Of a stretch of DNA of 64,000 bases, positions 43,965-52,643 are shown in pieces. Below the pieces are notes generated by a model. The model was not told the origin of the DNA. It saw only the letters and a list, made by a program, of their open reading frames with translations, and did not search any database. Numbering within the stretch: the stretch's first letter is position 1; every line of letters begins with the position of its first letter. The translations under genes and the position numbers were made by a program. The stretch is taken from contig DAHB01000005.1 of the NCBI GenBank assembly GCA_002498365.1, forward strand, positions 162,857-226,856, in the 5' to 3' direction. Origin of the DNA: Methanomassiliicoccaceae archaeon UBA421. GTDB lineage: Archaea; Thermoplasmatota; Thermoplasmata; Methanomassiliicoccales; Methanomethylophilaceae.

Positions 43965-44621
43965 TCATTCCGCACGGTGTGCGTGCCCGGCGAACTTCGT
44001 GAGCTTGGGGTGGAGCCTGAACTCCTCCGCCACGTCGTAATCCGGATGCCTGCCCAGGAACCATCTTACGTATACGGCCACGAGTATGCCGCCGAAGGTG
44101 TTGGAAAGCATGTCCCTCATGGTGTCGAAGGGGCTGTACTGCATGTTGGTGCCCGTCAATATGTCGACAACCAGCTCGAAGACCTCCCAGTAGACGCTGA
44201 GCGCCAGCATCCCCAGTACTATGAAGAGGGATAATCCCCTTTTGCCGAGCTTGACCTTCCTGTCGTGGCCGTCCACCACCATAAGGGCGTAGAATACGCA
44301 GAGCCCCACCACCACCGAAGAGACCGTATGTGTGACGGTGTCGTACCATATCAGGTCGTCGTACTGCATGAACAGGACCCCGTAACCGTGCAGGAATATC
44401 GCCGTTTCTATCATTATCACGAAGACCAGCGGAAGGGTCATTATGTTCGCCCGGCGGAATATCATCGGCACGAGACAGAACAGGGCGGTGAAGAGACCGG
44501 TGTTCAGCTGATACTCCAGCCTGTTCTCGAAGAAATATGAGCGGACGGTCATAAGCAGGAGCACGGCGAACGCGATGATGCATATGACGTCCGAAGCCGC
44601 TCCTTTCCTGGAACCTTCCAT
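43965..44621 (-). CDS. Six-helix membrane protein (DUF2238/YjdF-like)
   Basis: A 218-residue integral membrane protein with about six helices. Polar motifs sit inside or next to helices: WYDTVTHTVSS around residues 92-102, YWEVFELVVD around 144-153 and DTMRDMLSNTFGG around 165-177. Trp/Asp/His plus Glu plus Asp in this order resembles the DUF2238 (YjdF) family of unknown function. The start codon is 1 base from the stop of the preceding gene, placing it last in a four-gene run with the GT-C-like enzyme. Confidence 0.65.
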   Translation of the reverse strand: MEGSRKGAASDVICIIAFAVLLLMTVRSYFFENRLEYQLNTGLFTALFCLVPMIFRRANIMTLPLVFVIMIETAIFLHGYGVLFMQYDDLIWYDTVTHTVSSVVVGLCVFYALMVVDGHDRKVKLGKRGLSLFIVLGMLALSVYWEVFELVVDILTGTNMQYSPFDTMRDMLSNTFGGILVAVYVRWFLGRHPDYDVAEEFRLHPKLTKFAGHAHRAE

Positions 44622-44622
44622 T

Positions 44623-45237
44623 TCAGGCGCCCCCTTTCATGAGCGCCGATTTTTCCGTCCTCTGTGTCCAGAAACGCATGGCTACGGCGACGATTATGGA
44701 AACGGGCACCGCGACCGAGGGAGGCGTCATCAGCTGGGAGTTCATCCATATCCTGATGTCGTTCATCTCGGAACCCTGGAAATCCGTGTTGAACACGGGC
44801 TCTCCCTGGAAGTAAAGCGAGGAGAACTGGAAAAAGAGATAAATCGCTGATATCGAAACGGAGAACAAGAGCGAGAACAGAAGTATCCATCTCTTGGAGA
44901 GCACTATTTCGGAACGCGCATCTATGAGAAGTGCCAGCATGTAGCCGTAGACCGCGCATGCCCAGGACTGGAGCATCAGAGACAATGTCCATAGGTCATA
45001 TGTCCATTCGAGACGCATGTATATTCCCAGTACCGCCTGTGCCGCCATAGGCACCGCGGCCGCCGCCAGCAGGAATGAGTTGTACCCTCTGCCTCCCAGA
45101 TATCTTCTTGGATAAAGCACCAATGCGATCCCGAGTGCGGATACGGCGAGCCACATCCAGTCCGCATCTGCGCTGGACAGGGATATTGCGGCGACGGTCA
45201 ACGACAGCAGAACAGATACCGTATCCAGGGCGGACAT
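44623..45237 (-). CDS. Multi-helix membrane protein of unknown function
   Basis: A 204-residue hydrophobic protein with about six predicted helices. The ATG at 45237 is chosen because it begins just before the first helix (TVSVLLSLTVAAISL). A longer reading would overlap the upstream gene by about 90 bases. It follows the secreted partner gene by 43 bases on the same strand. No family is recognised. Confidence 0.65.
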   Translation of the reverse strand: MSALDTVSVLLSLTVAAISLSSADADWMWLAVSALGIALVLYPRRYLGGRGYNSFLLAAAAVPMAAQAVLGIYMRLEWTYDLWTLSLMLQSWACAVYGYMLALLIDARSEIVLSKRWILLFSLLFSVSISAIYLFFQFSSLYFQGEPVFNTDFQGSEMNDIRIWMNSQLMTPPSVAVPVSIIVAVAMRFWTQRTEKSALMKGGA

Positions 45238-45280
45238 CGGACCGTGATTGAAACATCCTATAATAACGATTTGGAATGCG

Positions 45281-46207
45281 TCACGTTCCGTAACCGAACC
45301 TTTCTCCGTATACGGTATAGTATCCGCCCATGTGGACATAGACCGTAACGTTCTCTGCGGCGCTGGCACTGTATGTCATTTCACCGCTGGCACTTCCGTC
45401 GGCCATCCCTTCTGCGTGATCCAGGACCGTGGTGGCATAGGTTATGCCTGCCGCGATCATCTGGGCGCAGTCCGAGGCATGGTCATCGCCCATGTCCCCT
45501 CCCATTACCACCATGGTGCCTTCGGACGCCCTCATTGCTGTGATCGAGCTGAAACCGCTTTCGGACACATATGCGAGGGGCGTCCCGATATCGGACCTCA
45601 GACCGTGGTACACGTTGCTGCTCCTCAGGCATAGCTGTGTGCATATCTCGCCCGAGCGGCTGACGCTTTCCGGAACGGAGTGTACGTTGAAGCTGTCCGA
45701 GGTGAGACCGAAGGCAGAAAGGTATGCATCGTCCGGGATCTCGGAGCAGCCGAACCAATAGACGGAACCTCCCTCGTCGAGCCAGTCGGCGAACAGCGGA
45801 TCTGAGGCACTGCCGTCGTAGACCTCTTCGGGGAACAGGCCTGACGGGAATAGAATGGCCCTTCCCGAAGCATCGCCGCCCATATAGGCCGTGAGCTCTT
45901 TCGGTTCTGCCAGAATGACGTTGGTAAATCCTCTGAGCTCCAGCTCGTTCTTGATGCTGACATAAAAGCTGGTACCGTCCAGACAAATTATCAGCTCCTC
46001 TACGGGGGAGACGCCGTGATTATCAAAGGAGATCACGTTGTATTCGGTCCTTCCCGGAGCCTCCAGCGAGTAAACTGCACTGTACTGGCCTATTCCGACG
46101 TCCGAACCGTAAGAGTAAGGATTGGCGAAGTAGATGCTCGCCTCCCCGATTCCGACCATTACGACGGCCAGTACGACGATCGTCATTATGCCCATGTTCT
46201 TCTTCAT
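45281..46207 (-). CDS. Secreted/anchored partner protein of the GT-C-like enzyme, copy 1
   Basis: A 308-residue protein with one N-terminal hydrophobic segment (about 6-26, signal or anchor) and the rest predicted outside the cell. It is paralogous to the product of 59191-60201: both have ANPY after the anchor, P-x-G-h-h-P-x-x-h-Y-D-G near the middle and a GGS/VxYWxG segment, as in class I glutamine-amidotransferase-like folds. No Cys nucleophile motif is evident. The ATG at 46207 overlaps the upstream stop (ATGA) and has GGAGGAGG at good distance, unlike the ATG at 46213. Confidence 0.7.
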   Translation of the reverse strand: MKKNMGIMTIVVLAVVMVGIGEASIYFANPYSYGSDVGIGQYSAVYSLEAPGRTEYNVISFDNHGVSPVEELIICLDGTSFYVSIKNELELRGFTNVILAEPKELTAYMGGDASGRAILFPSGLFPEEVYDGSASDPLFADWLDEGGSVYWFGCSEIPDDAYLSAFGLTSDSFNVHSVPESVSRSGEICTQLCLRSSNVYHGLRSDIGTPLAYVSESGFSSITAMRASEGTMVVMGGDMGDDHASDCAQMIAAGITYATTVLDHAEGMADGSASGEMTYSASAAENVTVYVHMGGYYTVYGERFGYGT

Positions 46208-47595
46208 GCGCATCCCTCCTCCGAGGGCCTTCCTTTCAGGTGGTTGTAGATGTACGTGATGAACACAGAATATATCGATAGCGTGACCGCGGCTCCCGTG
46301 ACGATGTTCAGGACCGTCTGCCTCGTAACACCCGTCATGACCTCGGCGTCCAACCACTCTATCCCGTTCAATATCGTATCCGGTGATATCAGGCCATGAT
46401 ATATGGAATCCTGGAAGAACAGGGCGAAACTGTTCATCGTAATTGCAAAAAGGGTCGCCGTGACTGCGATAGACACCAGAGGGAGGATGTACCTTTTTTC
46501 GTCTGAAGTCTCAGCAGCGGCGACCACGCATATAAGGAACGGAAGTATGAGTAGCAGATAGGTCGGAGTGGGCGTCCAGAGGAAGACCGCTGCGGAGCTC
46601 AGCAAGAGGAGAATCATCAGGTTGTCTTTGAACGATCTGTCGGAGAGCCTGTAAGCAAAGAACGCTATCACCAGCTCAACTACGAATATCAGAGGTTGCA
46701 GGGCCACCACCAATAGATTTCCGCCGGACGCTATCGAGTCCCACATGGACGAGGTCGGGTCTGCGATCTTGGATACCCTGGAAACCACGAAACCGAATGC
46801 CTCGGCCGTGGTACCGTGCATGAACTGCGGGAGGAATATCAGGAATGCCGCCACCAGGAACCCGATGACCGCGTATGCGAGGGACCTGATCTGCATCTGC
46901 TTGTCCTCATGCCTCCTGACGATGCATACTACGAATATGAAGACCAGATATGCCGGAAAGAACTTGGTGAACGCCGCCAGGCAGAAAATCGCTCCTGCGG
47001 TCATGTACTTGCCGTCCAGTATCAGTATCAGCGTCAGAAGCATGAACATTATCGAAACGTTGTCGAAAGTTGCCTGGACGGCGGACGTGTATATCACGAT
47101 GGGGCACACGAACCACAGCCCGAACGCCAGCGCCGCCTTCCCGTCGCTATGGCCCAGTTTCTTAACCAGTGTGAATATGAGATATCCGCATACGACGTCG
47201 ACCAACGTCAGAAACGACTTGACGAGCAGGCTGAACTCCGGGGAGACCACCATCTTGCCGTAGTACTCCCATTCCGCGCCCAGGGCCGGGAGCAGGGGGT
47301 CGGCGATGGTGCCGTAAGAACCTATGCCGAACAGGAAGTTCGCCATAAGGCCGATGGATCCCAGGATGTACCCCCATATCGGCGTGTAATAATATCCGGA
47401 CAGGTCGTAGAGGCCGTATCCGGACTGGGCGTGCTGGATCGTTGTCGCCCAGAAACCGATGTCGTAGTTGTACGTAGCCAAGGGGATGAGCACCGCCCTT
47501 GCGATTATCCCCGCCATCACCAGAAGCACCAAGGGCCTCTTGAAGAACAGTCTCAGGACATGCGCTGAGGGGCTCGGCTCGGCACAATCTCCCAT
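46204..47595 (-). CDS. GT-C-like polytopic glycosyltransferase, copy 1
   Basis: A 463-residue membrane protein with about ten or more helices. After the first helix an outward loop carries an Asp in NYDIGFW, the position of the catalytic Asp in GT-C enzymes that use lipid-linked sugars. YYYTPIWGYILG and FTKFFPAYL recall the GT87/PIG-M-like group. It is paralogous to 60198-61541. The ATG at 47595 is preferred over 47658 because a TATA box (47637-47646) lies between them. The sugar and acceptor are unknown. Confidence 0.75.
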   Translation of the reverse strand: MGDCAEPSPSAHVLRLFFKRPLVLLVMAGIIARAVLIPLATYNYDIGFWATTIQHAQSGYGLYDLSGYYYTPIWGYILGSIGLMANFLFGIGSYGTIADPLLPALGAEWEYYGKMVVSPEFSLLVKSFLTLVDVVCGYLIFTLVKKLGHSDGKAALAFGLWFVCPIVIYTSAVQATFDNVSIMFMLLTLILILDGKYMTAGAIFCLAAFTKFFPAYLVFIFVVCIVRRHEDKQMQIRSLAYAVIGFLVAAFLIFLPQFMHGTTAEAFGFVVSRVSKIADPTSSMWDSIASGGNLLVVALQPLIFVVELVIAFFAYRLSDRSFKDNLMILLLLSSAAVFLWTPTPTYLLLILPFLICVVAAAETSDEKRYILPLVSIAVTATLFAITMNSFALFFQDSIYHGLISPDTILNGIEWLDAEVMTGVTRQTVLNIVTGAAVTLSIYSVFITYIYNHLKGRPSEEGCA

Positions 47596-47636
47596 GTCGG
47601 TTCCATTGCGTTCTGCGTATATCAGCGTTCGGACAA

Positions 47637-47646
47637 GAATTATAAC
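47637..47646. promoter_or_regulatory. Near-palindromic TATA box between divergent glycan genes
   Basis: The sequence gaattataac reads as a TATA box on both strands. It is centred about 28 bases before the plus-strand ATG at 47670, which has no ribosome binding site (leaderless), and about 46 bases before the minus-strand ATG at 47595. Confidence 0.45.
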
Positions 47647-47669
47647 ATCCCATAACATAGGCCGTCCCC

Positions 47670-48833
47670 ATGCGTATTGCGATGCTGTCCGACAGCTACT
47701 ATCCCTCGCGGGACGGCGTGGTCACTTCGATCGCCACGATACGCAGGTCGCTTGAAAGCCTCGGACACGAAGTATGGATCGTTGCCCCCGACCCCGGGGA
47801 GGACCTCAGGACCGAAGACGACCACGTCCTGTGGATAAGGTCCGTCGGCTTCAGAATGTACAAAGGATACTATGTTCCGGTGCTTCCCTCGGCAGACTAT
47901 TCGCGTATGCACGCTCTGGACCTGGACATATTGCATGTGCACGGGGTTGCCACCATGACCATAAGGGGGCTTGTTCTGGCACATTACTTGAAAATACCGG
48001 TCGTCATGACATTCCACACCATGGTGGAGGAACTGGTTCAGAGATATTCCCCCGTGAAGATACCGCAAGGGAGGATCAAAACCCTGGTCTGGATCTATCT
48101 TAACAGGATAATGAAAAAAATGGACGCGGTCATCGCTCCCACGGAAGCCATAGGGAGGGAGATCGCCGGACATTCCCCCGATATCCGGCTTCTCCGGGCC
48201 ATTCCCACCGGCGTTAACACCTCGGTCTTCCGCCCCGGACTGGATAAAGGAAGGTTCATTGAAAAATACGGGCTTGGAGATGATAAGAAAATCATCTTCG
48301 TCGGCCGTCTCTCCTTCGAGAAGGAGATAGATATGGCGATAAGGGCCATACGGGATTTGGGCTGCGCGTCGCTGATCGTAGCGGGCACCGGACCTCAGAA
48401 AGAAGAATTGGAAGAGCTGGTGCGGAAGCTCGGACTGGAGGACAGGGTGAAGTTCCTGGGATTCGTGCCGGACGAGGACCTTCCTTATGCGTACGCCGCG
48501 GCGGACGTCGCGATATCCTGCTCCGGGTTCGAGACCCAGGGGCTTTCCGTCCTTGAGGCCATGGCTTCGGGCCTCCCGTGCGCGTGCCGCAACGCCAGAG
48601 CGTTCACCAGCGTCATAAGGGACGGCGAGAACGGATTCCTGTTCGATGACGAGGAAGGATGTACGGAAGCCATCAAGAAGGCCCTTGACGCGGGAGAAGA
48701 TGTCATCGAATCGTCCCTGGCCACGGCCAGGGAGTACTCCGCTGAAAGTTCTGCGGAGAGGACCCTGGAACTTTACATGGATGTTATCAAGGCAAAAAAG
48801 AAGAAACGGGAGGAAAAGGAGTGTTCAATATAA
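47670..48833 (+). CDS. GT4 family glycosyltransferase
   Basis: A 387-residue GT-B enzyme. The N-terminal domain opens with MLSDSYYPSRDGVVTSI, as in alpha-glucosyl- and mannosyltransferases acting on lipids. The C-terminal domain starts at KIIFVGRLSFEKE, and the donor-binding E-x7-E is in CSGFETQGLSVLEAMASGLP. It is soluble or peripheral, with a Lys-rich tail. It is followed by a VTT-type membrane protein overlapping by 13 bases. Confidence 0.9.
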   Translation: MRIAMLSDSYYPSRDGVVTSIATIRRSLESLGHEVWIVAPDPGEDLRTEDDHVLWIRSVGFRMYKGYYVPVLPSADYSRMHALDLDILHVHGVATMTIRGLVLAHYLKIPVVMTFHTMVEELVQRYSPVKIPQGRIKTLVWIYLNRIMKKMDAVIAPTEAIGREIAGHSPDIRLLRAIPTGVNTSVFRPGLDKGRFIEKYGLGDDKKIIFVGRLSFEKEIDMAIRAIRDLGCASLIVAGTGPQKEELEELVRKLGLEDRVKFLGFVPDEDLPYAYAAADVAISCSGFETQGLSVLEAMASGLPCACRNARAFTSVIRDGENGFLFDDEEGCTEAIKKALDAGEDVIESSLATAREYSAESSAERTLELYMDVIKAKKKKREEKECSI

Positions 48834-49408
48834 GCGAGTGGATGCTCGGCATCTTCGGCCCGTACGGCGCGGCGGGCGTGATCTTCTTCGTCGCGCTGAT
48901 ATTCTTCATTGACGCGATACTTTTCCCCACGCTTCCCGAACTGTTCTTCGTCATCGGCTTCATGTACATGCCCGAGAGCGTGCCGTTCGGAGTGGCGCTT
49001 CTGGTGGCCGCATCCGTGGGCGAGATCCTCGGCATCACGTTGCTTTATGTGATCGTCGACCGCATCCGGATGCCGGAGCGGATAAAGAAGGTCGCCCGCA
49101 AGTACATAGGGTTCCTCATGGTCAGCGACGAGAGGATCTTCCTGGTCAACCGCTTCGCCCCAATGGTGCCCTTCGCAGGAGCGTTCATATCCATGGTGGA
49201 CGGCTGGCAGTACAGGAGATGCATGTTCTTCATCGTTTTGGGCTGTTATCTGAAGTTCGGCGTGATACTGCTTTTCAGCAAGTTCTTCTATGTGTTCTTC
49301 AGCTCGGACATGGCTCAAACGTTTACGATCATAATGGTTTTCGCGATAATCGCGATAAGCTTCGCGGCATCTCTCCTTAAGCGGAAGAAGGAAGGGATAG
49401 AGGTATGA
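48821..49408 (+). CDS. VTT/DedA-type membrane protein
   Basis: A 195-residue membrane protein with about five helices. The segment FLVNRFAPMVPFAGAFISMVDG matches the Arg-Pro re-entrant motif of the DedA/VTT (SNARE-associated) family, some members of which flip lipid carriers such as undecaprenyl phosphate. The start is a GTG with GGGAGG 7 bases upstream. Lying between two GT4 genes with overlaps, it may recycle or move the lipid carrier used by them; this is inference. Confidence 0.7.
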   Translation: MFNISEWMLGIFGPYGAAGVIFFVALIFFIDAILFPTLPELFFVIGFMYMPESVPFGVALLVAASVGEILGITLLYVIVDRIRMPERIKKVARKYIGFLMVSDERIFLVNRFAPMVPFAGAFISMVDGWQYRRCMFFIVLGCYLKFGVILLFSKFFYVFFSSDMAQTFTIIMVFAIIAISFAASLLKRKKEGIEV

Positions 49409-50493
49409 AGTTCGTAGATGTGAATCCGTTCTTCTTCCCTTACAAAGGCGGCATCGAGCACAGGATGCATGATACGGCGAGGCTGCTGGCGGAAAGGGGC
49501 CATGATGTCACGATACTTACAAGCAGGCTCCCCGGCACTCCCGAAGAGGAAAGGACGGAAGAGGGATATCGCATCCTTCGCCTGAAGTCGAAATACATCG
49601 ATGTGTACAATCCTCCCCTGGTCTCTTCCAAAGGAGTTCTCGAAGCATTGATATCGATAGACCCGGACGTGGCGAACTACAACTACCGCTGGGCGCCTTC
49701 TTACAACCGCGATCTGGCGAGATACGACGGAAAGAAGATCTTCACCTACCACAACATGTGGGGAGAGGGGGAGGGATGGCTGTCCGGGCTGTCCGAGTTC
49801 AACGACAACAGGTTCAGGAGGGTCCTTGACACTTTCGACCACATCGTCTGCGTCAGCGGTTATGTGAGGGACGACCTCGTTTCGAGGGGCGTTCCGCCGG
49901 AAATGACGACCGTCGTGCCATCCTGTCTGAGCTCCTTCCCCGAGGTCTCAAGAGAAGAAGGAGACTTCATCCTTTCTCTTGGACGTCTCGTGAAAACCAA
50001 GGGCCTCAAGTACCTGGTGGAGGCCATGAAGGACGTGGACTGCAGGCTCGTGATGTGCGGGAAGGGGCCTGTGGAGAAGAAACTGAAAAGGCAGATCGAA
50101 AGACTCGGTCTCGAAGGTAAGATCGAAATGAAGGGATATGTCAGCGAGGAGGAGAAGGCCATCCTGATGAGCACATGCAGATTCTTTGCGATGCCCTCCG
50201 TTTTCGAATCTCTGGGTCTTGCGGCGATCGAACTGATGTCGTACGGCCGGCCGATAGTCTGCTCCGATGTTAACGGCCTTCCCGAGACGGTCGGAGACGG
50301 GGGCGTCACGGTTCCCTCGAAAGACCCTACGGCCCTTGCCGATGCCATGAACCTGCTCCTTTCAGATAAAAAGAAGAGGGCAGAAATGGGAGTTCTGGCT
50401 AGGTCGAGGGCGGAATTCTACGACTGGAAGAATCACATCGGGCCCCTGGAGAAGGTCCTGGAAGATGTGGCGGGCGGAAAAGAAGTCTGTTGA
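49405..50493 (+). CDS. GT4 family glycosyltransferase
   Basis: A 362-residue GT-B enzyme starting NPFFFPYKGGIEH, a typical GT4 acceptor-loop opening. The second domain starts at FILSLGRLVKTKGL, and the donor motif is in PSVFESLGLAAIELMSYGRP. It overlaps the VTT gene by four bases (ATGA), completing the trio GT4-VTT-GT4. An inverted repeat after the stop (around 50507-50524, cccgccgg/ccggcggg) may be a terminator. Confidence 0.9.
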   Translation: MKFVDVNPFFFPYKGGIEHRMHDTARLLAERGHDVTILTSRLPGTPEEERTEEGYRILRLKSKYIDVYNPPLVSSKGVLEALISIDPDVANYNYRWAPSYNRDLARYDGKKIFTYHNMWGEGEGWLSGLSEFNDNRFRRVLDTFDHIVCVSGYVRDDLVSRGVPPEMTTVVPSCLSSFPEVSREEGDFILSLGRLVKTKGLKYLVEAMKDVDCRLVMCGKGPVEKKLKRQIERLGLEGKIEMKGYVSEEEKAILMSTCRFFAMPSVFESLGLAAIELMSYGRPIVCSDVNGLPETVGDGGVTVPSKDPTALADAMNLLLSDKKKRAEMGVLARSRAEFYDWKNHIGPLEKVLEDVAGGKEVC

Positions 50494-50506
50494 AAAGAAA
50501 TCATTG

Positions 50507-50524
50507 ACCCGCCGGCCGGCGGGT
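50507..50524. terminator. GC-rich inverted repeat between convergent genes
   Basis: The sequence cccgccggccggcggg forms a near-perfect palindrome between the stops of the GT4 gene and ilvE. On the plus strand it is followed by taaggtgttttc; the T-run is weak, so bidirectional termination is only a suggestion. Confidence 0.4.
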
Positions 50525-50533
50525 AAGGTGTTT

Positions 50534-51457
50534 TCAGTTGACGTAGTCCAGCCATCCCTCGTATCTGAGGTCCTTGCCGGTGACTATCTCGTGGAACTTC
50601 TTGCCGATCTTCTTTGTGACCTCACCGACCTTTCCGTCGCCGATGGGCCTGTCGTCTATCACCGTGACAGATGCGACCTCCGCGGCCGTTCCCGTCATCC
50701 AGACCTCGTCCGCGGTGATCAGCTGGGACCTGGTTACCTCGGTCTCCTCGACAGTGTATCCCATGTCCCTGGCAACCTGTATGACCGAGTTCCTGGTTAT
50801 GCCTTCCAAGATGCACTCTGAAGACTGGGGGGTCGAGATCTTGCCGTCCTTCAAGATGAATATGTTCTCTCCGGTGCATTCGGCGACATGCCCCACGGAG
50901 TTGAGCATGACCGCCTCGTTGGCTCCCTGACGGATCGCCTCCCTTTTGGCAAGGCACGAGGTGACGTATGAGCCGTTGACCTTGGCGCCTGCCGGTCCGC
51001 AGAGATTGTCGGGCCTGTGCCATGACGAGGTGATCAGCTTCATCCCGTTGTCGCTCTCTCCCAGATAGTTGCCCATGTATAGCGCTGTTATCGACATGCT
51101 TGTGGGGACCCCGACCGGGTTCAGACCGACCTCTTCTCCGCTTAGGAAAACACAGGGCTTGACATAGTCCACCTTTTCGTTCTTCCTGACCGTTTCAAGT
51201 ATGGAGTCGTAGATCTCCTTCTCTCCGTAGGTCTTGCCGCCGAACTCCATCTCGAAGCCCATGATCTTGCATCCGCCGACCATCCTCCGCACATGGTCCT
51301 TCAGCCTGAAGACCGATTTTCCTTTGGGCGTTTCATAGACGCGTATGCCTTCGAAGACACCCGTCCCGTAGTTGATGGCGTGGGACATGATGTGAACTTT
51401 GGCGTCCGCCCAGTTGACCATTTTGCCGTTGAGCCATATAAACTTGCTCTTTTCCAT
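50534..51457 (-). CDS. ilvE: Branched-chain amino acid aminotransferase
   Basis: A 307-residue fold-type IV PLP enzyme making the last step of valine, leucine and isoleucine synthesis. INYGTGVFEGIRVY is the N-terminal signature, the PLP lysine is in the KVNGSY segment, and ECTGENIFI and EVWMTGTAAEV are conserved. It follows the ACT-domain gene's promoter region; the two converge in function. Confidence 0.94.
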   Translation of the reverse strand: MEKSKFIWLNGKMVNWADAKVHIMSHAINYGTGVFEGIRVYETPKGKSVFRLKDHVRRMVGGCKIMGFEMEFGGKTYGEKEIYDSILETVRKNEKVDYVKPCVFLSGEEVGLNPVGVPTSMSITALYMGNYLGESDNGMKLITSSWHRPDNLCGPAGAKVNGSYVTSCLAKREAIRQGANEAVMLNSVGHVAECTGENIFILKDGKISTPQSSECILEGITRNSVIQVARDMGYTVEETEVTRSQLITADEVWMTGTAAEVASVTVIDDRPIGDGKVGEVTKKIGKKFHEIVTGKDLRYEGWLDYVN

Positions 51458-51480
51458 CTGTATCCTTCCATGTGATATGA

Positions 51481-51843
51481 TTACAGGGCGTTCAGCGCGG
51501 AGACGTACTTGTCGGGAGCGCTCATCTCTATTATCTCGTCGACCTGGTCGGAGCTTCCTACCACGCCGACGTTGCCCTTGGATGTGGAAAGCAGCGCATA
51601 TGCCGACTGCCCCTCTTCGGTGACAAGCTCGGACTCATATATATCCTGGAGTTTTTCGAGGCGGCCCATAGCTGTCGCCGCTTCGTCCTTGTCTATGACC
51701 GAGAGGACCATCCTGGACTTGCCGGGCTGTTCGCACTTCCCGACCACGATGGTTTCGACGTTGATCTTGTTTCGTGTGAATTCGCCCATGACCCTCTGCA
51801 TGACCCCGAACTCGTTCTTAACCACAAGTGATATAACGTACAT
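51481..51843 (-). CDS. ACT domain regulatory protein, IlvN-like
   Basis: A 120-residue protein with an N-terminal ACT domain (about 1-72, opening ISLVVKNEFGVMQRVMGEF, as in acetolactate synthase small subunits) and a short C-terminal part. It lies 23 bases before ilvE on the same strand, so a role as amino-acid-sensing regulator in branched-chain synthesis is likely. It is shorter than typical IlvN and no ilvB is near, so another target is possible. The ATG at 51843 lies just inside the promoter. Confidence 0.75.
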   Translation of the reverse strand: MYVISLVVKNEFGVMQRVMGEFTRNKINVETIVVGKCEQPGKSRMVLSVIDKDEAATAMGRLEKLQDIYESELVTEEGQSAYALLSTSKGNVGVVGSSDQVDEIIEMSAPDKYVSALNAL

Positions 51844-51872
51844 GGCTTGCGACCCGTCGCGTAATAACCGTG

Positions 51873-51886
51873 CGCATATATGATAT
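51873..51886. promoter_or_regulatory. Divergent TATA region (ACT gene and GT2 gene)
   Basis: The sequence cgcatatatgatat offers TATA boxes on both strands: about 30-39 bases before the minus-strand ATG at 51843 and about 30-39 bases before the plus-strand ATG at 51915. Confidence 0.4.
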
Positions 51887-51914
51887 AGTCGTTCTGGATA
51901 GTAGGTATGGTCCA

Positions 51915-52643
51915 ATGGGAGATTCTTCGTGCACGGTAATTCTCCCCACTTACAAGGAAGCGGGGAACATCCAGAAGATGGCGATGCGCCTAAGGGAACT
52001 TTATCCCGACTTTTTCATACTCATAATGGACGACAACTCCCGGGACGGCTCTATGGAGCTCATCGAGGACCTTGACGATCCAATGATAAGGTTCGTCGAA
52101 AGGAACCCTGACGACAGAGGGCTGTCGGCCAGCATATTCCAGGGAATAATGGAGGCCGGTACCGAGTTCTTCATCAACATGGACTCCGACTTCCAGCACC
52201 CTCCCGAGGCCGTCGGCCCGGCATACAGGTGCCTTCTGGACGGAGCGGACCTCTGCGTCGGCATCAGGGAGGACAGGACCGCGCTATCGCCTGTCAGATG
52301 GCTTGCTTCATGGGCCGCCCACTTCATGGCCGCGATGACGCTGTGGCTGAGGGACAAGAAGAAGTCGAACGACATAATGAGCGGCTTCTTCGGCGGCAGG
52401 ACAGAGCTTTACCAGAGCATCATTCAAAAATACGGCAGTGAGATGGACAGACGCGGTTTCAAGGCACTTTTCGACCTCCTGAAGTTCGGACCTTGCGACG
52501 TCAGGATCTGCGAGACCTCGTTCGTGTTCGGGAAAAGGAGCGCCGGAGAGTCCAAACTTAATAAAACCGTTATACTATCCGTACTGAGACAGTGCGAACC
52601 CTTCGGGAAACTGATGGCGCGCGTCGCGGGGAGATTCACATGA
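51915..52643 (+). CDS. GT2 glycosyltransferase, dolichyl-phosphate mannose synthase-like
   Basis: A 242-residue GT-A enzyme. LPTYKEAGNIQ opens the fold, ILIMDDNSRDGS is the nucleotide part and NMDSDFQHPPE carries the metal-binding DxD-type motif, all as in Dpm1/GtrB-like enzymes that charge polyprenyl phosphate with a sugar. A hydrophobic stretch around 135-152 may help membrane association, but no C-terminal helix pair is present. It overlaps the next GT2 gene as ATGA. Mannose as donor sugar is not proven. Confidence 0.85.
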   Translation: MGDSSCTVILPTYKEAGNIQKMAMRLRELYPDFFILIMDDNSRDGSMELIEDLDDPMIRFVERNPDDRGLSASIFQGIMEAGTEFFINMDSDFQHPPEAVGPAYRCLLDGADLCVGIREDRTALSPVRWLASWAAHFMAAMTLWLRDKKKSNDIMSGFFGGRTELYQSIIQKYGSEMDRRGFKALFDLLKFGPCDVRICETSFVFGKRSAGESKLNKTVILSVLRQCEPFGKLMARVAGRFT

